The notes: generated from the letters alone by a model not told the origin. Shown: positions 16,401-24,970, counted from the first letter of the stretch. The stretch: 64,000 nt of DNA from Micromonospora sp. KC213 (GCF_004348325.1 NZ_SMKF01000002.1:62001-126000), one strand, 5' to 3'. A program made the numbers and translations.

Positions 16401-17954
16401 GTGACCACTGGTCTGGACCAGCGTGAAGACGGCGAGCTCATCGAGATCATTCTCGGCGCGGCCCGACGCGGCGACGTGACGACGATGGCCCGTACCGCGG
16501 CCGAGGTGTCCGAGATGATCCGCAACTGGGCGACCCACATCCCGTGGGACGACTTCGCGAGCCTCGACGGCGCCGACGACGAACTCGCCCAGGTGGTCGC
16601 CGACCTTGAGGAGATGTGGGAGCCGGCGCACCTTCGCAACCCCGTCGACCCCGACGAGGAGTACGCGCTGGACAAGAACGCGTACGACTTCTACCGCCCG
16701 GCCGGCCGCAACCTGCTGACTCGCACGGAGGACTTCCACGACTGGGTGCTCGCCCGGCGGCGGACCGAGACGTGGCAGTACTCCCGGGTGTTGGAGGCGG
16801 CACCGGGCAGCGTCGCCGAGATCACCAACGACCTCGGTCGGCGTACCCGGGGCATCAACTTCAACTCCCAGGACTACCTGTCGTTCAACACTCATCCGGC
16901 GATCCGGACGGCAGCCGAGCGGGCGATGCGCGACTACGGTCCGCACAGCGCCGGCTCGCCGATGGTGCTCGGTAACACCCGCATCTCCGACGAGTTGGAG
17001 AGGGCCCTCGGTGACCTGGTCGGGCTCGAGCACGTGACGCTCTTCCCGACCGGGTGGGCCGCCGGATTCGGCGCGGTGGTCGGCCTGGTCCGCCAGGAGG
17101 ACCACATCCTCATCGATCGGCTGGCCCACTCCTGCCTGCAGCAGGGCGCCCGAGCGGCCACCCGCAACGTGGTGCGCTACGAACACCTCAACGTCGAATC
17201 GGTACGCCAGCACCTGGCCGACATCCGTGGTCGGGACACCCGCAACGGGGTCCTCGTCGTCACCGACGGTCTCTTCTCGGTCGACGCCGACTGGCCCGAC
17301 CTGGTCACCCTGCAACGAGTCTGCCGGGAGTACGACGCCACCCTGCTCGTCGACGTCGCGCACGACCTGGGCTCGATGGGACCGGGTGGCACCGGCGTAC
17401 TGGGGCTGCAGGGTCTGCTCGGCAGCGTCGACATCGTGATGGGCGCGTTCTCGAAGACGTTCTGCTCCAACGGCGGATTCGTCGCGTCCAACTCACCGGC
17501 GTTGAAGCAGTACATCAAGATGTTCGGCGGCTCGCACTTCTTCTCCAACGCGCTCTCCCCGGTGCAGACCGCGGTGGTGCTGGAGGCGGCCCGGATCATC
17601 CGGTCGCCGGAGGGCGACGAGCTGCGCGGGCGGCTCTTCGCCGCCATCGACGCCCTGCGCGACGAACTCACCACGCGCGGCCTGACCTGTATGGGCGAGC
17701 CGTCACCGATCGTGCCGCTGCTGATCGGCAACGAGAAGCTGGCCCGTGTCGCGAACCGGCTGTTGTTCGACCGGGGGGTGCTCGCGTTCATGGTGGAGTT
17801 CCCGGTGACGCCGACCGGTTCGTCACGGTTCCGGCTACAGGTGCAGGCCGACCACCGGCCGGAGGAGGCCCGCGAGGCGGCCCGGATTATCGAGGGTGCC
17901 ATCGCCGACTCCCGGGCGTACCTGTCGAGCGCCTTCGGCAGCGCCGCGAAGTAG
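16401..17954 (+). CDS. PLP-dependent alpha-oxoamine synthase (KAPA synthase / ALA synthase family)
   Basis: 517 residues from GTG, with GGGAGG upstream. The catalytic core starts near residue 130 (INFNSQDYLSFNTHPAIR), with PHSAGSPMVLGNT, the stacking-His region LIDRLAHSCLQQGAR, the PLP-Asp in LLVDVAHDLGSMG and the Schiff-base Lys in GAFSKTFCSNGG. The family condenses an amino acid with an acyl thioester and loses CO2. An extra 120-residue N-terminal region is helical and acidic and lacks a DSL phosphopantetheine motif, so it is not an obvious carrier-protein domain. Paired with the flavin enzyme just upstream, it probably forms a two-step cassette producing an amino-ketone-derived metabolite. 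Not bioF by context: no biotin genes are near. Confidence 0.87.
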   Translation: MTTGLDQREDGELIEIILGAARRGDVTTMARTAAEVSEMIRNWATHIPWDDFASLDGADDELAQVVADLEEMWEPAHLRNPVDPDEEYALDKNAYDFYRPAGRNLLTRTEDFHDWVLARRRTETWQYSRVLEAAPGSVAEITNDLGRRTRGINFNSQDYLSFNTHPAIRTAAERAMRDYGPHSAGSPMVLGNTRISDELERALGDLVGLEHVTLFPTGWAAGFGAVVGLVRQEDHILIDRLAHSCLQQGARAATRNVVRYEHLNVESVRQHLADIRGRDTRNGVLVVTDGLFSVDADWPDLVTLQRVCREYDATLLVDVAHDLGSMGPGGTGVLGLQGLLGSVDIVMGAFSKTFCSNGGFVASNSPALKQYIKMFGGSHFFSNALSPVQTAVVLEAARIIRSPEGDELRGRLFAAIDALRDELTTRGLTCMGEPSPIVPLLIGNEKLARVANRLLFDRGVLAFMVEFPVTPTGSSRFRLQVQADHRPEEAREAARIIEGAIADSRAYLSSAFGSAAK

Positions 17955-18049
17955 CCGACTGATTCAGGCATTCACTGACCACATCTGACCCCTGGGGCAG
18001 GGGGGATTCGCGCTGAACTTCTTCGTCCAGCATGCAACGGACTCGCGGT

Positions 18050-18065
18050 CTCTCTCGTAAGAGAG
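18050..18065 (+). promoter_or_regulatory. Small hairpin in the leader of the ECF sigma gene
   Basis: CTCTCT and AGAGAG flank the loop CGTA, a perfect 6-bp stem 43 bp before the chosen GTG and abutting an alternative GTG at 18066. If transcribed, it would affect use of that upstream start. Function unknown. Confidence 0.25.
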
Positions 18066-18107
18066 GTGTCCGAGTGGCAAGCGGGGACAAGGAGAGGTGG
18101 GTGGCCT

Positions 18108-18614
18108 GTGAGACGGCCTTCCGAGCAGGACCGCGAGTTCACCGAGTTCGTGATGACCCGGCGTGCCGGCCTGGTGCGCGTGGCAACACTGTTGGTCTCC
18201 GGCGATCTGGCCAAGGCCGAGGACGTGGTGCAGACAGCGCTGACTCGTCTCTATCTGGCTTGGCCGAGGGTGCGGCCGGACACGGTGGATGCGTACGCAC
18301 GGCGGTGCGTCGTGAATGCGGCGACGGACGAGCGTCGCAGCCTGTTCCGTCGGCGTGAGCAGGTGCGGGCGCAGCTGCCCGACGTCGCCGCCGTCGAGGC
18401 CCCGGGCGGTGACGAGACGACGATGCTGGCATTGCTGGCCACGCTGCCGACGAGCATGCGAACGGCGGTGGTGCTGCGGTACGTCGAAGGGCTCAGCGTC
18501 GCCGAGACCGCCGCCGCGATGCGGTGCAGCGAGGGCAACGTCAAGAGCCAGAGCGCCCGAGGGCTGGAACGACTACGGGCGGTCTTCCCCGCACGTGTGC
18601 ACGACTTCGCCTGA
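18108..18614 (+). CDS. SigE-family ECF sigma factor
   Basis: 168 residues from GTG at 18108 (MRRPSEQDREFTEFV), behind a GGAGAGG site at slightly long spacing; a GTG at 18066 is the alternative. Region 2 includes LVRVATLLVSGDLAKAEDVVQ and ALTRLYLAWPRV. Region 4 includes LLATLPTSMRTAVVLRYVEG and SVAETAAAMRCSEGNVKSQS. This is the compact Streptomyces SigE-type actinobacterial family, which lacks extensions. A membrane protein gene follows 37 bp downstream and is probably its partner. No autoregulated promoter could be assigned. Confidence 0.87.
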   Translation: MRRPSEQDREFTEFVMTRRAGLVRVATLLVSGDLAKAEDVVQTALTRLYLAWPRVRPDTVDAYARRCVVNAATDERRSLFRRREQVRAQLPDVAAVEAPGGDETTMLALLATLPTSMRTAVVLRYVEGLSVAETAAAMRCSEGNVKSQSARGLERLRAVFPARVHDFA

Positions 18615-18651
18615 ACCAACCCCTGACCCGAACGAATGAAGGAGTACTGAC

Positions 18652-19344
18652 ATGCCAGACGTGATGGACGTCCTGCGTACCCTGCCGCATGCCGTCACGC
18701 CCGACCAGACCAGCCCGGATGTCGTCACCGCCGACGTGGCCCGGGGACACCGTGCCCTGACCCGCCGCCGGCAGCGGCGGCTCGCGTTCTCCGGCGCGGC
18801 CGTCGCCCTCGTCGCCACCGTGGCGTTGGGTGCCGGCCAGATCGGCGGGACCGGAGGCGCCCCGACCAGGGTCGCGGAAGGGCCCGGCACGTCGACGAAC
18901 ACGGCGCGCCTGCAACTCGTCGCCTACACCGGCACCCAGCCGGTCGGCTTCGAGGTGAGCACCGTGCCGGAAGGCTGGAAAGTGGTCTCGTCGGACAAGA
19001 GCTCGTTCATCGTGACGCCGCCCGGCGGCGACACCGCCCCGCCCGCCCCCGGACAGGCTGTCAGCCTGCAGGGCCGAATCGCGGTGTCTCTTCAGGGCCT
19101 GTCCCACCTGCCCGACGAGTCACCGGTGACGAAGGTCGACATCAACGGCAGGGCGGGTGAGCTGGGCTTCCCCCTGCAGTCGGAGGGCAAGCTGTCGGAC
19201 ACCAGGTGGCTGATCTTCCCGGATGCCTCGGGCCGGAAGGTGCTGGTGCAGGTTCCGGGGGAGCTGGGCCTCAGCAACGACCAGATCGTGCGCTTCGCGG
19301 AGGGCATCACCGTTACCGACCAGGCCGAGGAAGTGGCCGGCTGA
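18652..19344 (+). CDS. Membrane-anchored partner of the ECF sigma factor
   Basis: 230 residues. The ATG follows GAAGGAG. The first about 40 residues are cytoplasmic and basic (RGHRALTRRRQRR). One transmembrane helix follows (LAFSGAAVALVATVALGAGQ), then a soluble outside domain of about 170 residues with no known signature. It lacks the HxxxCxxC zinc motif of classical anti-sigma factors, so anti-sigma activity is inferred only from operon position and topology. This arrangement (SigE-like factor plus short-tail membrane protein) is common in actinomycetes. Confidence 0.65.
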   Translation: MPDVMDVLRTLPHAVTPDQTSPDVVTADVARGHRALTRRRQRRLAFSGAAVALVATVALGAGQIGGTGGAPTRVAEGPGTSTNTARLQLVAYTGTQPVGFEVSTVPEGWKVVSSDKSSFIVTPPGGDTAPPAPGQAVSLQGRIAVSLQGLSHLPDESPVTKVDINGRAGELGFPLQSEGKLSDTRWLIFPDASGRKVLVQVPGELGLSNDQIVRFAEGITVTDQAEEVAG

Positions 19345-19442
19345 CGCACCACCCACGACGGGGCCGGGCGGGCGGAAGGGAGGGCACCCACTCGCCGGCC
19401 CCACCGTCGCGTCGGCGGCTGCCCCGCAACAGGCGACAACTC

Positions 19443-20414
19443 TCAGGATGGCTCTGCGTAGCGGTTGACCATCGCGGCGGCGCGGTTGCGCAGCAGCGTG
19501 CGCAACGACCGTGGGGCCAGGGCTTCCGCGCCGGTGCTGAGCTGCCACAGCGCCCACTCGGCGTGTCGTAGATCCTGGAACGTCACCTCCAGTCGCAGCC
19601 AGCCGTCCGCGTCAGGTTCCTCGGCGCGGACGGCCACCGCGGTGTTCAGCAGTTCCTCCCGCCGCCTCGGGTTCACCCGTAGCAGCACGGCGATGTGGTC
19701 GCTGGACAGAAACTGCGCGCAGCGTTCCCGCCACGCCCGGTCCAGATCGATCCGGGTCGGTCGCTGTGCCGGTTCAGGGAGTTCCTCGGCTGCCAACATT
19801 CGCGACAGCCGGTAGGTGCGGTCCGCGCCAGATCTCGTGGCCAGCAGGTAGCCCCGGTCGCGTACGGTGACCAGGCCGATCGGGTCCACCGTGCGCCACT
19901 GTGGTGGCTGGCCGGTGGCCGCGTAGTGGATGCGCAGCTTGCGCCCGGCGAGCACCGCCCGTCGAACCTCGATCATCGTTGTGTCGGGGATCTCCTTGTT
20001 GGCCAGCCGGCGGGAGAGCAGATCGGTCTCCGGCTCGACGAGAAATCGCTGGACCGCGTCGCTGGCGGTGGCCCGATGGCTCTCGGGCAGCGCGTCGACG
20101 ACCTTGCGCATGGCCGAAGCGAGCGCCGAGCCAAGGCCGAACACCTGCTCGCCGCGCCCCGAGCCGGCGGTGAGCAGGGCAAGGGCCTCGTCGTGGTTCA
20201 GTCCGGTGAGCTCGGTCCGGAAACCGGGCAACAACCCGAAACCGCCGTGCCGGCCGCGTTCGGCGTAGACCGGAACGCCGGCCGCGGACAGCGCCTCGAT
20301 GTCGCGCAGCACGGTGCGGGTGGACACCTCCAGTTCGCGGGCCAGCGTGTCCGCAGTCAGCCGACCGCGCTGGCGCAGCAGCAGCACCAGCGAGACCAAC
20401 CGGTCGGCGCGCAC
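19443..20414 (-). CDS. WYL-domain (YafY-type) DNA-binding regulator
   Basis: 323 residues from GTG. The winged HTH is at the N-terminus (RLVSLVLLLRQRGRLTADTL, then STRTVLRDIEALSAAGVPVY) with the GFGLLPGF turn. The WYL core is about 145-220 (LRIHYAATG, VDPIGLVTVRDRGYLLATR, TYRLSRM), followed by a WCX-like C-terminal part ending in VNRYAEPS. It resembles the regulator at 12920-13951 in layout but is clearly a different subfamily. It is divergent from a RidA gene across 109 bp holding a clean inverted repeat, so control of that gene is likely. It is convergent with the sigma-partner gene. Confidence 0.87.
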   Translation of the reverse strand: MRADRLVSLVLLLRQRGRLTADTLARELEVSTRTVLRDIEALSAAGVPVYAERGRHGGFGLLPGFRTELTGLNHDEALALLTAGSGRGEQVFGLGSALASAMRKVVDALPESHRATASDAVQRFLVEPETDLLSRRLANKEIPDTTMIEVRRAVLAGRKLRIHYAATGQPPQWRTVDPIGLVTVRDRGYLLATRSGADRTYRLSRMLAAEELPEPAQRPTRIDLDRAWRERCAQFLSSDHIAVLLRVNPRRREELLNTAVAVRAEEPDADGWLRLEVTFQDLRHAEWALWQLSTGAEALAPRSLRTLLRNRAAAMVNRYAEPS

Positions 20415-20434
20415 GCGGGAACTCTATCGGAATA

Positions 20435-20453
20435 CACGACCAAGGATGTCGTG
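20435..20453. promoter_or_regulatory. Inverted repeat between WYL regulator and RidA genes
   Basis: CACGAC and GTCGTG flank a 7-base centre (perfect 6-bp arms). The site lies 21 bp upstream of the WYL start and about 70 bp upstream of the RidA start, a good position for a regulator acting on both promoters. Confidence 0.4.
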
Positions 20454-20523
20454 ATTTGCCGGGAGGCTTATCCACACGGCGCCAGGAACGGCTGTGCCGA
20501 GCCGGTGGGCGTACGTACTTTCG

Positions 20524-20946
20524 ATGGACCGAATGGAGCTGGTTGTGGCAGTGGAACGAGTGGCGGTAAACCCGTGGACGTGGTCGGTGGAGATGGGATT
20601 CAACCAGGGGGAGGTCGTCTCCGGGCACACCCGGACCCTGTACTGCTCCGGGCAGACCGCGATGAGCAGCGACGGCAAGCCTCAGCATGACGGGGACATG
20701 GCCGCCCAACTGGCGCTGAGTCTCGACAACCTGGAGGCGGTGCTCGCCGAGGCCGGCATGTCCCTCGCGAACCTCGTCCGACTCAACGTCTACACCACCG
20801 ACGTCGATCTGCTGTTCCCGCACTACGGCGTGCTGGCCTCGCGGCTGGGCGCGGCGGGGGTGGCACCGACCACCACGATGCTCGGGGTGACACGGCTGGC
20901 GATCCCCACCCTGATGGTCGAGCTCGAGGGAACCGCCGTCGCCTGA
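20524..20946 (+). CDS. RidA (YjgF/Rid) family protein
   Basis: About 140 residues from ATG 20524; ATG 20533 and GTG 20544 are possible starts, and no strong ribosome-binding site decides. Core features: GFNQGEVVSGHTRTLYCSGQTA (first strand block), AQLALSLDNLEAVLAEAGMS helix, LVRLNVYTTDVDLLFPHYG, and a final RLAIPTLMVELEGTAVA strand. Classical RidA hydrolyses reactive enamines/imines using an Arg in the R-x-x-V/A-x-V region. Here the Arg sits in VTRLAIPTLMVELE, placed as in RidA subfamilies. It is probably controlled by the divergent WYL regulator, and a terminator follows directly. Confidence 0.82.
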   Translation: MDRMELVVAVERVAVNPWTWSVEMGFNQGEVVSGHTRTLYCSGQTAMSSDGKPQHDGDMAAQLALSLDNLEAVLAEAGMSLANLVRLNVYTTDVDLLFPHYGVLASRLGAAGVAPTTTMLGVTRLAIPTLMVELEGTAVA

Positions 20947-20960
20947 TAGGACCTCGCCAT

Positions 20961-20999
20961 CCCGCTACTCGTGCCGGTCCAACCGGCACGAGTAGCGGG
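20961..20999 (+). terminator. Strong hairpin terminator after the RidA gene
   Basis: A perfect 17-bp stem (CCCGCTACTCGTGCCGG and its complement) with loop TCCAA lies 15 bp after the stop. The following stretch to 21265 carries no gene and is the promoter region of the next, exported protein. Confidence 0.85.
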
Positions 21000-21265
21000 C
21001 AGAGACCGGTGAAGATCGGCGATGTCGCGAAGCCGCGGGCGGACAACGTCGACCGCATGCAGAAAGCCCCCAATTGTCTTGTCCTCGCTCCCGCGCTCAC
21101 GATCGTCTACGGCCTGGTCCGGCTACGAGACCGGCCTGGTCGTGCCCGGGCAGATGTAGCCCGAGCAGTCGCCGATGCCCTGTTCGCTTTCCGATCGGGG
21201 TTGCTGGACATCGATCATCGCCTTACGCTGGCCCCGCTTCCTTTTCCTTTCCTCACGGGGTCTTC

Positions 21266-23386
21266 ATGCGCAGAATTCGCAGTCTGCTGAGCGCGCTCGT
21301 CGTCGGGACATGCGCCACCGCCGCATTGCCGGGGGTGGCGCTCGCCGCGCCGGCCGCGCCGTACACGGTTCTCACCGTCGATGTCGGAAACCACACCGGG
21401 GGATACCCCCTCTCGCAGTCCGGTGTCTACGACACCACCAATGCGACCGTGTCCGTCACGCCGAGTGCGCAGGACCGGCTGGCGGTCAGAGCCTCGCAGT
21501 CGAGCTCCTACGTCGACCTCAGCATTGGCCCGCCCACCGGTCAGACGTGGCAGGAGGGCCAGAGCTACCCGGCGGCCCGGTTCGCCGACGCGACGACGGC
21601 CAGTCTGGACCTCAACTCGGACCACCGCGGCTGCGGGCATTCCTCGGGATCGATCACCGTTCGCGAGGTCGGTCGCAACGCCGAGACCGGTCTGGTCGAC
21701 CGGTTCGCCGCCTCCTACGAGTACAGCTGCGTAGACGCCGCCGGCTCCAGGGGTGTGATCAGCGGCGAGCTGCGCTGGAACTCGGGGCTGGACTACGGGG
21801 TGGCCCACGGCACGCCGAACCCGGTTGGCTTCGGCTACCAGGAGCTCGCGGTCCGCAGCGCGGCGAAGACGGTCACCTTCCGCTCGGTCGGCACGAAGCC
21901 GATCACCTTCGGCGCGGCCAGCATCGGCGGCCCCACCCCCGCCGCGTTCAGCGTGCTGAGTTCCCAGTGCACGGGCAGGACCCTCGCTCCCGGCGAGACC
22001 TGCACGGTCTCTGTCGCGACGCATCCCACCAAGGCGGAGCTGCAGACGGGCAGCCTGCTGCTGGCTGACGACAGTTCCTCGGGCACCCGCCGCGTCCAGC
22101 TCTCGGTGGAGGGTTTCCGGGGAGTCACCGGCACCTACTACCCGCTGTCCCCGAAGCGCCTGATGGACACCCGGTCCGGCCTCGGCGCGCCGAAGGCGAA
22201 GATCGGCACGGGCCGGAAGGTCGACCTCCAGGTCGCCGGTCGAGGCGGTGTGCCCAGCAGCGGCGTCGGCTCCGTCGTGCTGAACGTGACCGTCACCAAC
22301 CCCACCTCCAGCAGCTTCCTCACCCTCTACCCGGCCGGGGTGAGCCGGCCGACCGCCTCGTCGATCAACTTCCCGAGGCACTGGCTGGGCTCGAACAACG
22401 TCACCGTCAAGCTGGGCTCCGGTGGCAAGGTGTCGGTCTACAACCATGCCGGCTACACCGACGTCGTGGTGGACGTGGTCGGCTTCTACGCGGCGAACAA
22501 CTCGCTGTCCGGTCGGGGCATGGGCGGGCAGTACCACTGGGTCAAGCCGTTCCGGCTCTTCGACACCCGCACGGACGGAGGTGTGCTCCCGGCCGGTTAC
22601 TACATCCGGAGCTGGGTGAACTTCGGGCAGTACAACTCCAACATCCGGGCGTTGGTCCTCAACATCACCGCGGTCTCGCCCAGGAAGGCGGGCTTCCTGA
22701 GCGCCTGGTCCACAGTGGGTGACGTGCCCACCTCGTCCACCGTCAACTACGCGGCCGGCAAGGTCGTGCCCAACCTGGCCTTCGTGGAGACCAGTCCGTG
22801 CTACGAAGGCTGCGGTAGCGGCTACGGCGTACCCCAGTTCGGCGTCTACACCTCGCAGACCACGCACATGGTCGTGGATCTGGTCGGTGTGATCGACGAC
22901 GGCACCGTGCCGGACGGACTGCGGTTCACGCCGATGAGCCCGACCCGGATCGCTGACAGCCGTAGCGCCCAGGGCATTCCGGGCGCGCTCGGGCCGAACG
23001 CGACGCGCACGGTCACCGCGCCGCCGAGCATGGTCACCGACGCGACCGAGGTGCTGGCGATGAACGTCACCGCCGTGTCGCCCACCAACAACACGGTGCT
23101 CACGGTCTGGCCCGCGGACTACGACATGCCCAGGCCGTCAACCAGCAACCTCAACCCGGTCGCCGGGCAGACCGTGTCGAACGCGGTGATGGGGGTCATC
23201 GGCCCGCAGGACGGGTTCCACGTGCACAACCACTCCGGCACCACCCATGTCGTCGCCGACGTGGTGGGCACGTTCTGGCTCTACCCGGGTACGGCCACCC
23301 CGACGAGGACCGCCGGTGTGGCCGCGGCGGACACCGATCGGGTCAGGGTGCTCGGTTCGGGGGTCGGCGCGCCGGTTCGGGGCTGA
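21266..23386 (+). CDS. Secreted surface protein with choice-of-anchor-like domain and three DTR repeats
   Basis: 706 residues. The signal peptide is RSLLSALVVGTCATAALPGV then ALAAP (cleavage near 28). An N-terminal domain of about 175 residues with a CGH/SC cysteine pair is unlike anything I can name. Next is an Ig-like choice-of-anchor-D-type domain (about 195-285, with GETCTVSVATHPT). Then come three roughly 120-residue repeats, each with a DTR or DSR motif (RLMDTRSGLG, RLFDTRTDGG, RIADSRSAQG), a VLNVTxxxP strand and a final V(V/A)DVVGxF/VDLVG. This repeat is common in actinobacterial exported proteins and its role is unknown. Adhesion or wall binding is a guess. A palindromic terminator follows. 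Confidence 0.75.
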   Translation: MRRIRSLLSALVVGTCATAALPGVALAAPAAPYTVLTVDVGNHTGGYPLSQSGVYDTTNATVSVTPSAQDRLAVRASQSSSYVDLSIGPPTGQTWQEGQSYPAARFADATTASLDLNSDHRGCGHSSGSITVREVGRNAETGLVDRFAASYEYSCVDAAGSRGVISGELRWNSGLDYGVAHGTPNPVGFGYQELAVRSAAKTVTFRSVGTKPITFGAASIGGPTPAAFSVLSSQCTGRTLAPGETCTVSVATHPTKAELQTGSLLLADDSSSGTRRVQLSVEGFRGVTGTYYPLSPKRLMDTRSGLGAPKAKIGTGRKVDLQVAGRGGVPSSGVGSVVLNVTVTNPTSSSFLTLYPAGVSRPTASSINFPRHWLGSNNVTVKLGSGGKVSVYNHAGYTDVVVDVVGFYAANNSLSGRGMGGQYHWVKPFRLFDTRTDGGVLPAGYYIRSWVNFGQYNSNIRALVLNITAVSPRKAGFLSAWSTVGDVPTSSTVNYAAGKVVPNLAFVETSPCYEGCGSGYGVPQFGVYTSQTTHMVVDLVGVIDDGTVPDGLRFTPMSPTRIADSRSAQGIPGALGPNATRTVTAPPSMVTDATEVLAMNVTAVSPTNNTVLTVWPADYDMPRPSTSNLNPVAGQTVSNAVMGVIGPQDGFHVHNHSGTTHVVADVVGTFWLYPGTATPTRTAGVAAADTDRVRVLGSGVGAPVRG

Positions 23387-23390
23387 ACCG

Positions 23391-23428
23391 ACGGAGGGGT
23401 GCCCCGGTCGACCGGGGCACCCCTCCGT
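23391..23428. terminator. Bidirectional terminator between convergent genes
   Basis: A 38-bp perfect palindrome: a 17-bp stem beginning ACGGAGGGGTGCCCC closes on TCGA. It lies four bases after the surface-protein stop and 36 bp from the 3' end of the convergent HAF-repeat gene, so it can end both transcripts. Confidence 0.85.
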
Positions 23429-23463
23429 TTGTCCGAGCCGGTGGCCCGGGTCACATCAGGACG

Positions 23464-24477
23464 TCAGCAACCGGCCCACCGCACCGGGGAGAGCCGACCG
23501 CCTTCGCGGCGGTCGTTGCGGAACCCGACAACGACGCCGGTGTCCGCGATGGCGTTGGCACCGACATTCACCTGATCACCAGCGCCGGGCAGGGTGCGCG
23601 TGGCAGCGCCCCGGGCGACGACATCACCGCCGACAACCGTCCCGCGGGCGTTGACGTCAGTCACCCAAGGCACCTCTTTGGGGATCCGTGACCACGAGCC
23701 GTTCCGTAGGTCCCAGCGCACTCTCACCGAGCTGGATTCGCCGAGGTCGACCAGGCCGATCGCCCAGTGTCCCTGCGCCGTGCGGACCGTGGTCATCCCT
23801 GCGCCCGGCACGGTCAGAGTCTCGACCCGGCCGTCGGGGCGGCGCACCCAACTTGTCCACTTACCAAACTCGCCGGCGTAACCGACGATGGTGCCGTCCT
23901 GGGTGATCCCCGTCGCCGCGGCGTCGGCCGGAGCATTTAGCACCTCGTACGTGCCGGGCCGGGCCGCCGGCCAGCGCAGCGGCAGCCTCCTGCCGGTACC
24001 GGCCTCCTCACCCCAGCCGACGATGTCGCCGGCCTTGTTGATCGCCGTCGCCGCGGCGTAACCGGACGGCGGCGTCGGCAGCAGTCTCAGGTTCCCCTTC
24101 TGGTAGACCCAGGGTCGGCTCTGGGCGTTGATCCAGCCGTTGCCGACCACGACGCCACTGGTGTTGACGTCGGCGACCGAGTCGGCCAGCGGCGACTCGA
24201 CGGTGGTGGGTCGTCCCCGGTCCCAGACCAGCAGCAGCAACTGGTTGCCGTCCTCCTCGATCCGCAGGCCGGTACCGGCGATGAATCGCCCGGTCGGATC
24301 GACGGCATCCGCCTTGCCCCGGTAGGCGTCGGCGGGGAACGGCAGGCTGATGATGCTGCAGGCGCTGGCGGATCTCGGCGCGGCCGTCGCCGCCCCCGAG
24401 GCGGCGACGGCGAAGGAGGCGGACAACAGGCCGGCGGCGGCCACCGCGAGCATCCGGTGTCGAGCAGAGTAGGTCAT
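23464..24477 (-). CDS. Secreted HAF-repeat (beta-propeller-like) protein
   Basis: 337 residues. GGGGAG abuts the ATG at 24483 with no spacing and is six bases from the ATG at 24477, so the latter is taken. A Sec signal runs to about residue 33 (MLAVAAAGLLSASFAVAASG then ATAAP). The mature part holds recurring blocks of the type GxIVGxG/W (SGVVVGNGWINAQSRPWVY, GDIVGWGEEAGTGRRLPLRW, GTIVGYAGEFGKWTSWV, TGVVVGFRND) found in HAF-family extracellular repeat proteins. Two Cys (near residue 40 and the C-terminus) may form a disulfide. No catalytic signature is seen; the function is unknown. Confidence 0.75.
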   Translation of the reverse strand: MTYSARHRMLAVAAAGLLSASFAVAASGAATAAPRSASACSIISLPFPADAYRGKADAVDPTGRFIAGTGLRIEEDGNQLLLLVWDRGRPTTVESPLADSVADVNTSGVVVGNGWINAQSRPWVYQKGNLRLLPTPPSGYAAATAINKAGDIVGWGEEAGTGRRLPLRWPAARPGTYEVLNAPADAAATGITQDGTIVGYAGEFGKWTSWVRRPDGRVETLTVPGAGMTTVRTAQGHWAIGLVDLGESSSVRVRWDLRNGSWSRIPKEVPWVTDVNARGTVVGGDVVARGAATRTLPGAGDQVNVGANAIADTGVVVGFRNDRREGGRLSPVRWAGC

Positions 24478-24640
24478 CGTCATCTCCCCGTGTCGGCCCG
24501 GACCTTCCGGGCGGTGTCATGACTGGCTGACGCCCTGGGGGCGACACGGGTTGCGAGCTGTCGTCTGTTGGACATCACCTTCCGGTGCCGCGCGGCCGAG
24601 ATGTCGGACTGGGGAGGTGGCGCGCAGTCGGCTGAGACGA

Positions 24641-24679
24641 AGCGGCGGCTGAACCCGGATGTCGGGTCCAGCCGCCGCT
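24641..24679 (-). terminator. Terminator downstream of the GlsB-like gene
   Basis: AGCGGCGGCTG pairs with CAGCCGCCGCT (11 bp), with a second inner stem ACCCG/CGGGT. It begins 13 bp after the stop of the leftward GlsB-like gene and separates it from the HAF-repeat gene. Confidence 0.75.
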
Positions 24680-24691
24680 CACGCGCGTCGT

Positions 24692-24970
24692 CTATCGCAG
24701 GGCGCGGCGGTCGCGTCGCCCCACCGTTCCGGCGACGAGAGCCACGCCGGCCGCGGCGAGCACCACCTGGATGAGCAGTTCCACGAAGCTGAAGCCGGAC
24801 GTGCTGACGCCTGCGGCTCGAGCGATCACGGTGCCCAGCAGCGCTGCGCCGACACCGATGAGCATGGTCAGCCAGATCGGGATGTTCTGCTTGCCTGGTA
24901 CGACCAGGCGACCGAGCGCACCGATGATGAGACCGACGATGAGTGCGCTGATGATGCCGGTGACGCTCAT
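24692..24970 (-). CDS. GlsB/YeaQ/YmgE-family small membrane protein
   Basis: 92 residues, with AAGGAGG before the ATG at 24970. Three hydrophobic helices with glycine zipper spacing are seen (IISALIVGLIIGALGRLVV, IPIWLTMLIGVGAALLGTVI, FVELLIQVVLAAAGVALVAG), with the family signature GLIIGALGRLVVPGKQNIP. Members are called transglycosylase-associated or stress-response membrane proteins; the biochemical role is unclear. The C-terminus is basic (GRRDRRALR), so it probably faces the cytoplasm. It is monocistronic. Confidence 0.88.
   Translation of the reverse strand: MSVTGIISALIVGLIIGALGRLVVPGKQNIPIWLTMLIGVGAALLGTVIARAAGVSTSGFSFVELLIQVVLAAAGVALVAGTVGRRDRRALR

Noticed and set aside
16401..16770. 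N-terminal extension of the oxoamine synthase as an acyl carrier protein
   Set aside because: No DSL-type phosphopantetheine site is present and the helix pattern does not fit.
21009..21290. Small gene just before the DTR-repeat protein
   Set aside because: No ribosome-binding site or family signature; it overlaps the start of the well-supported signal peptide.
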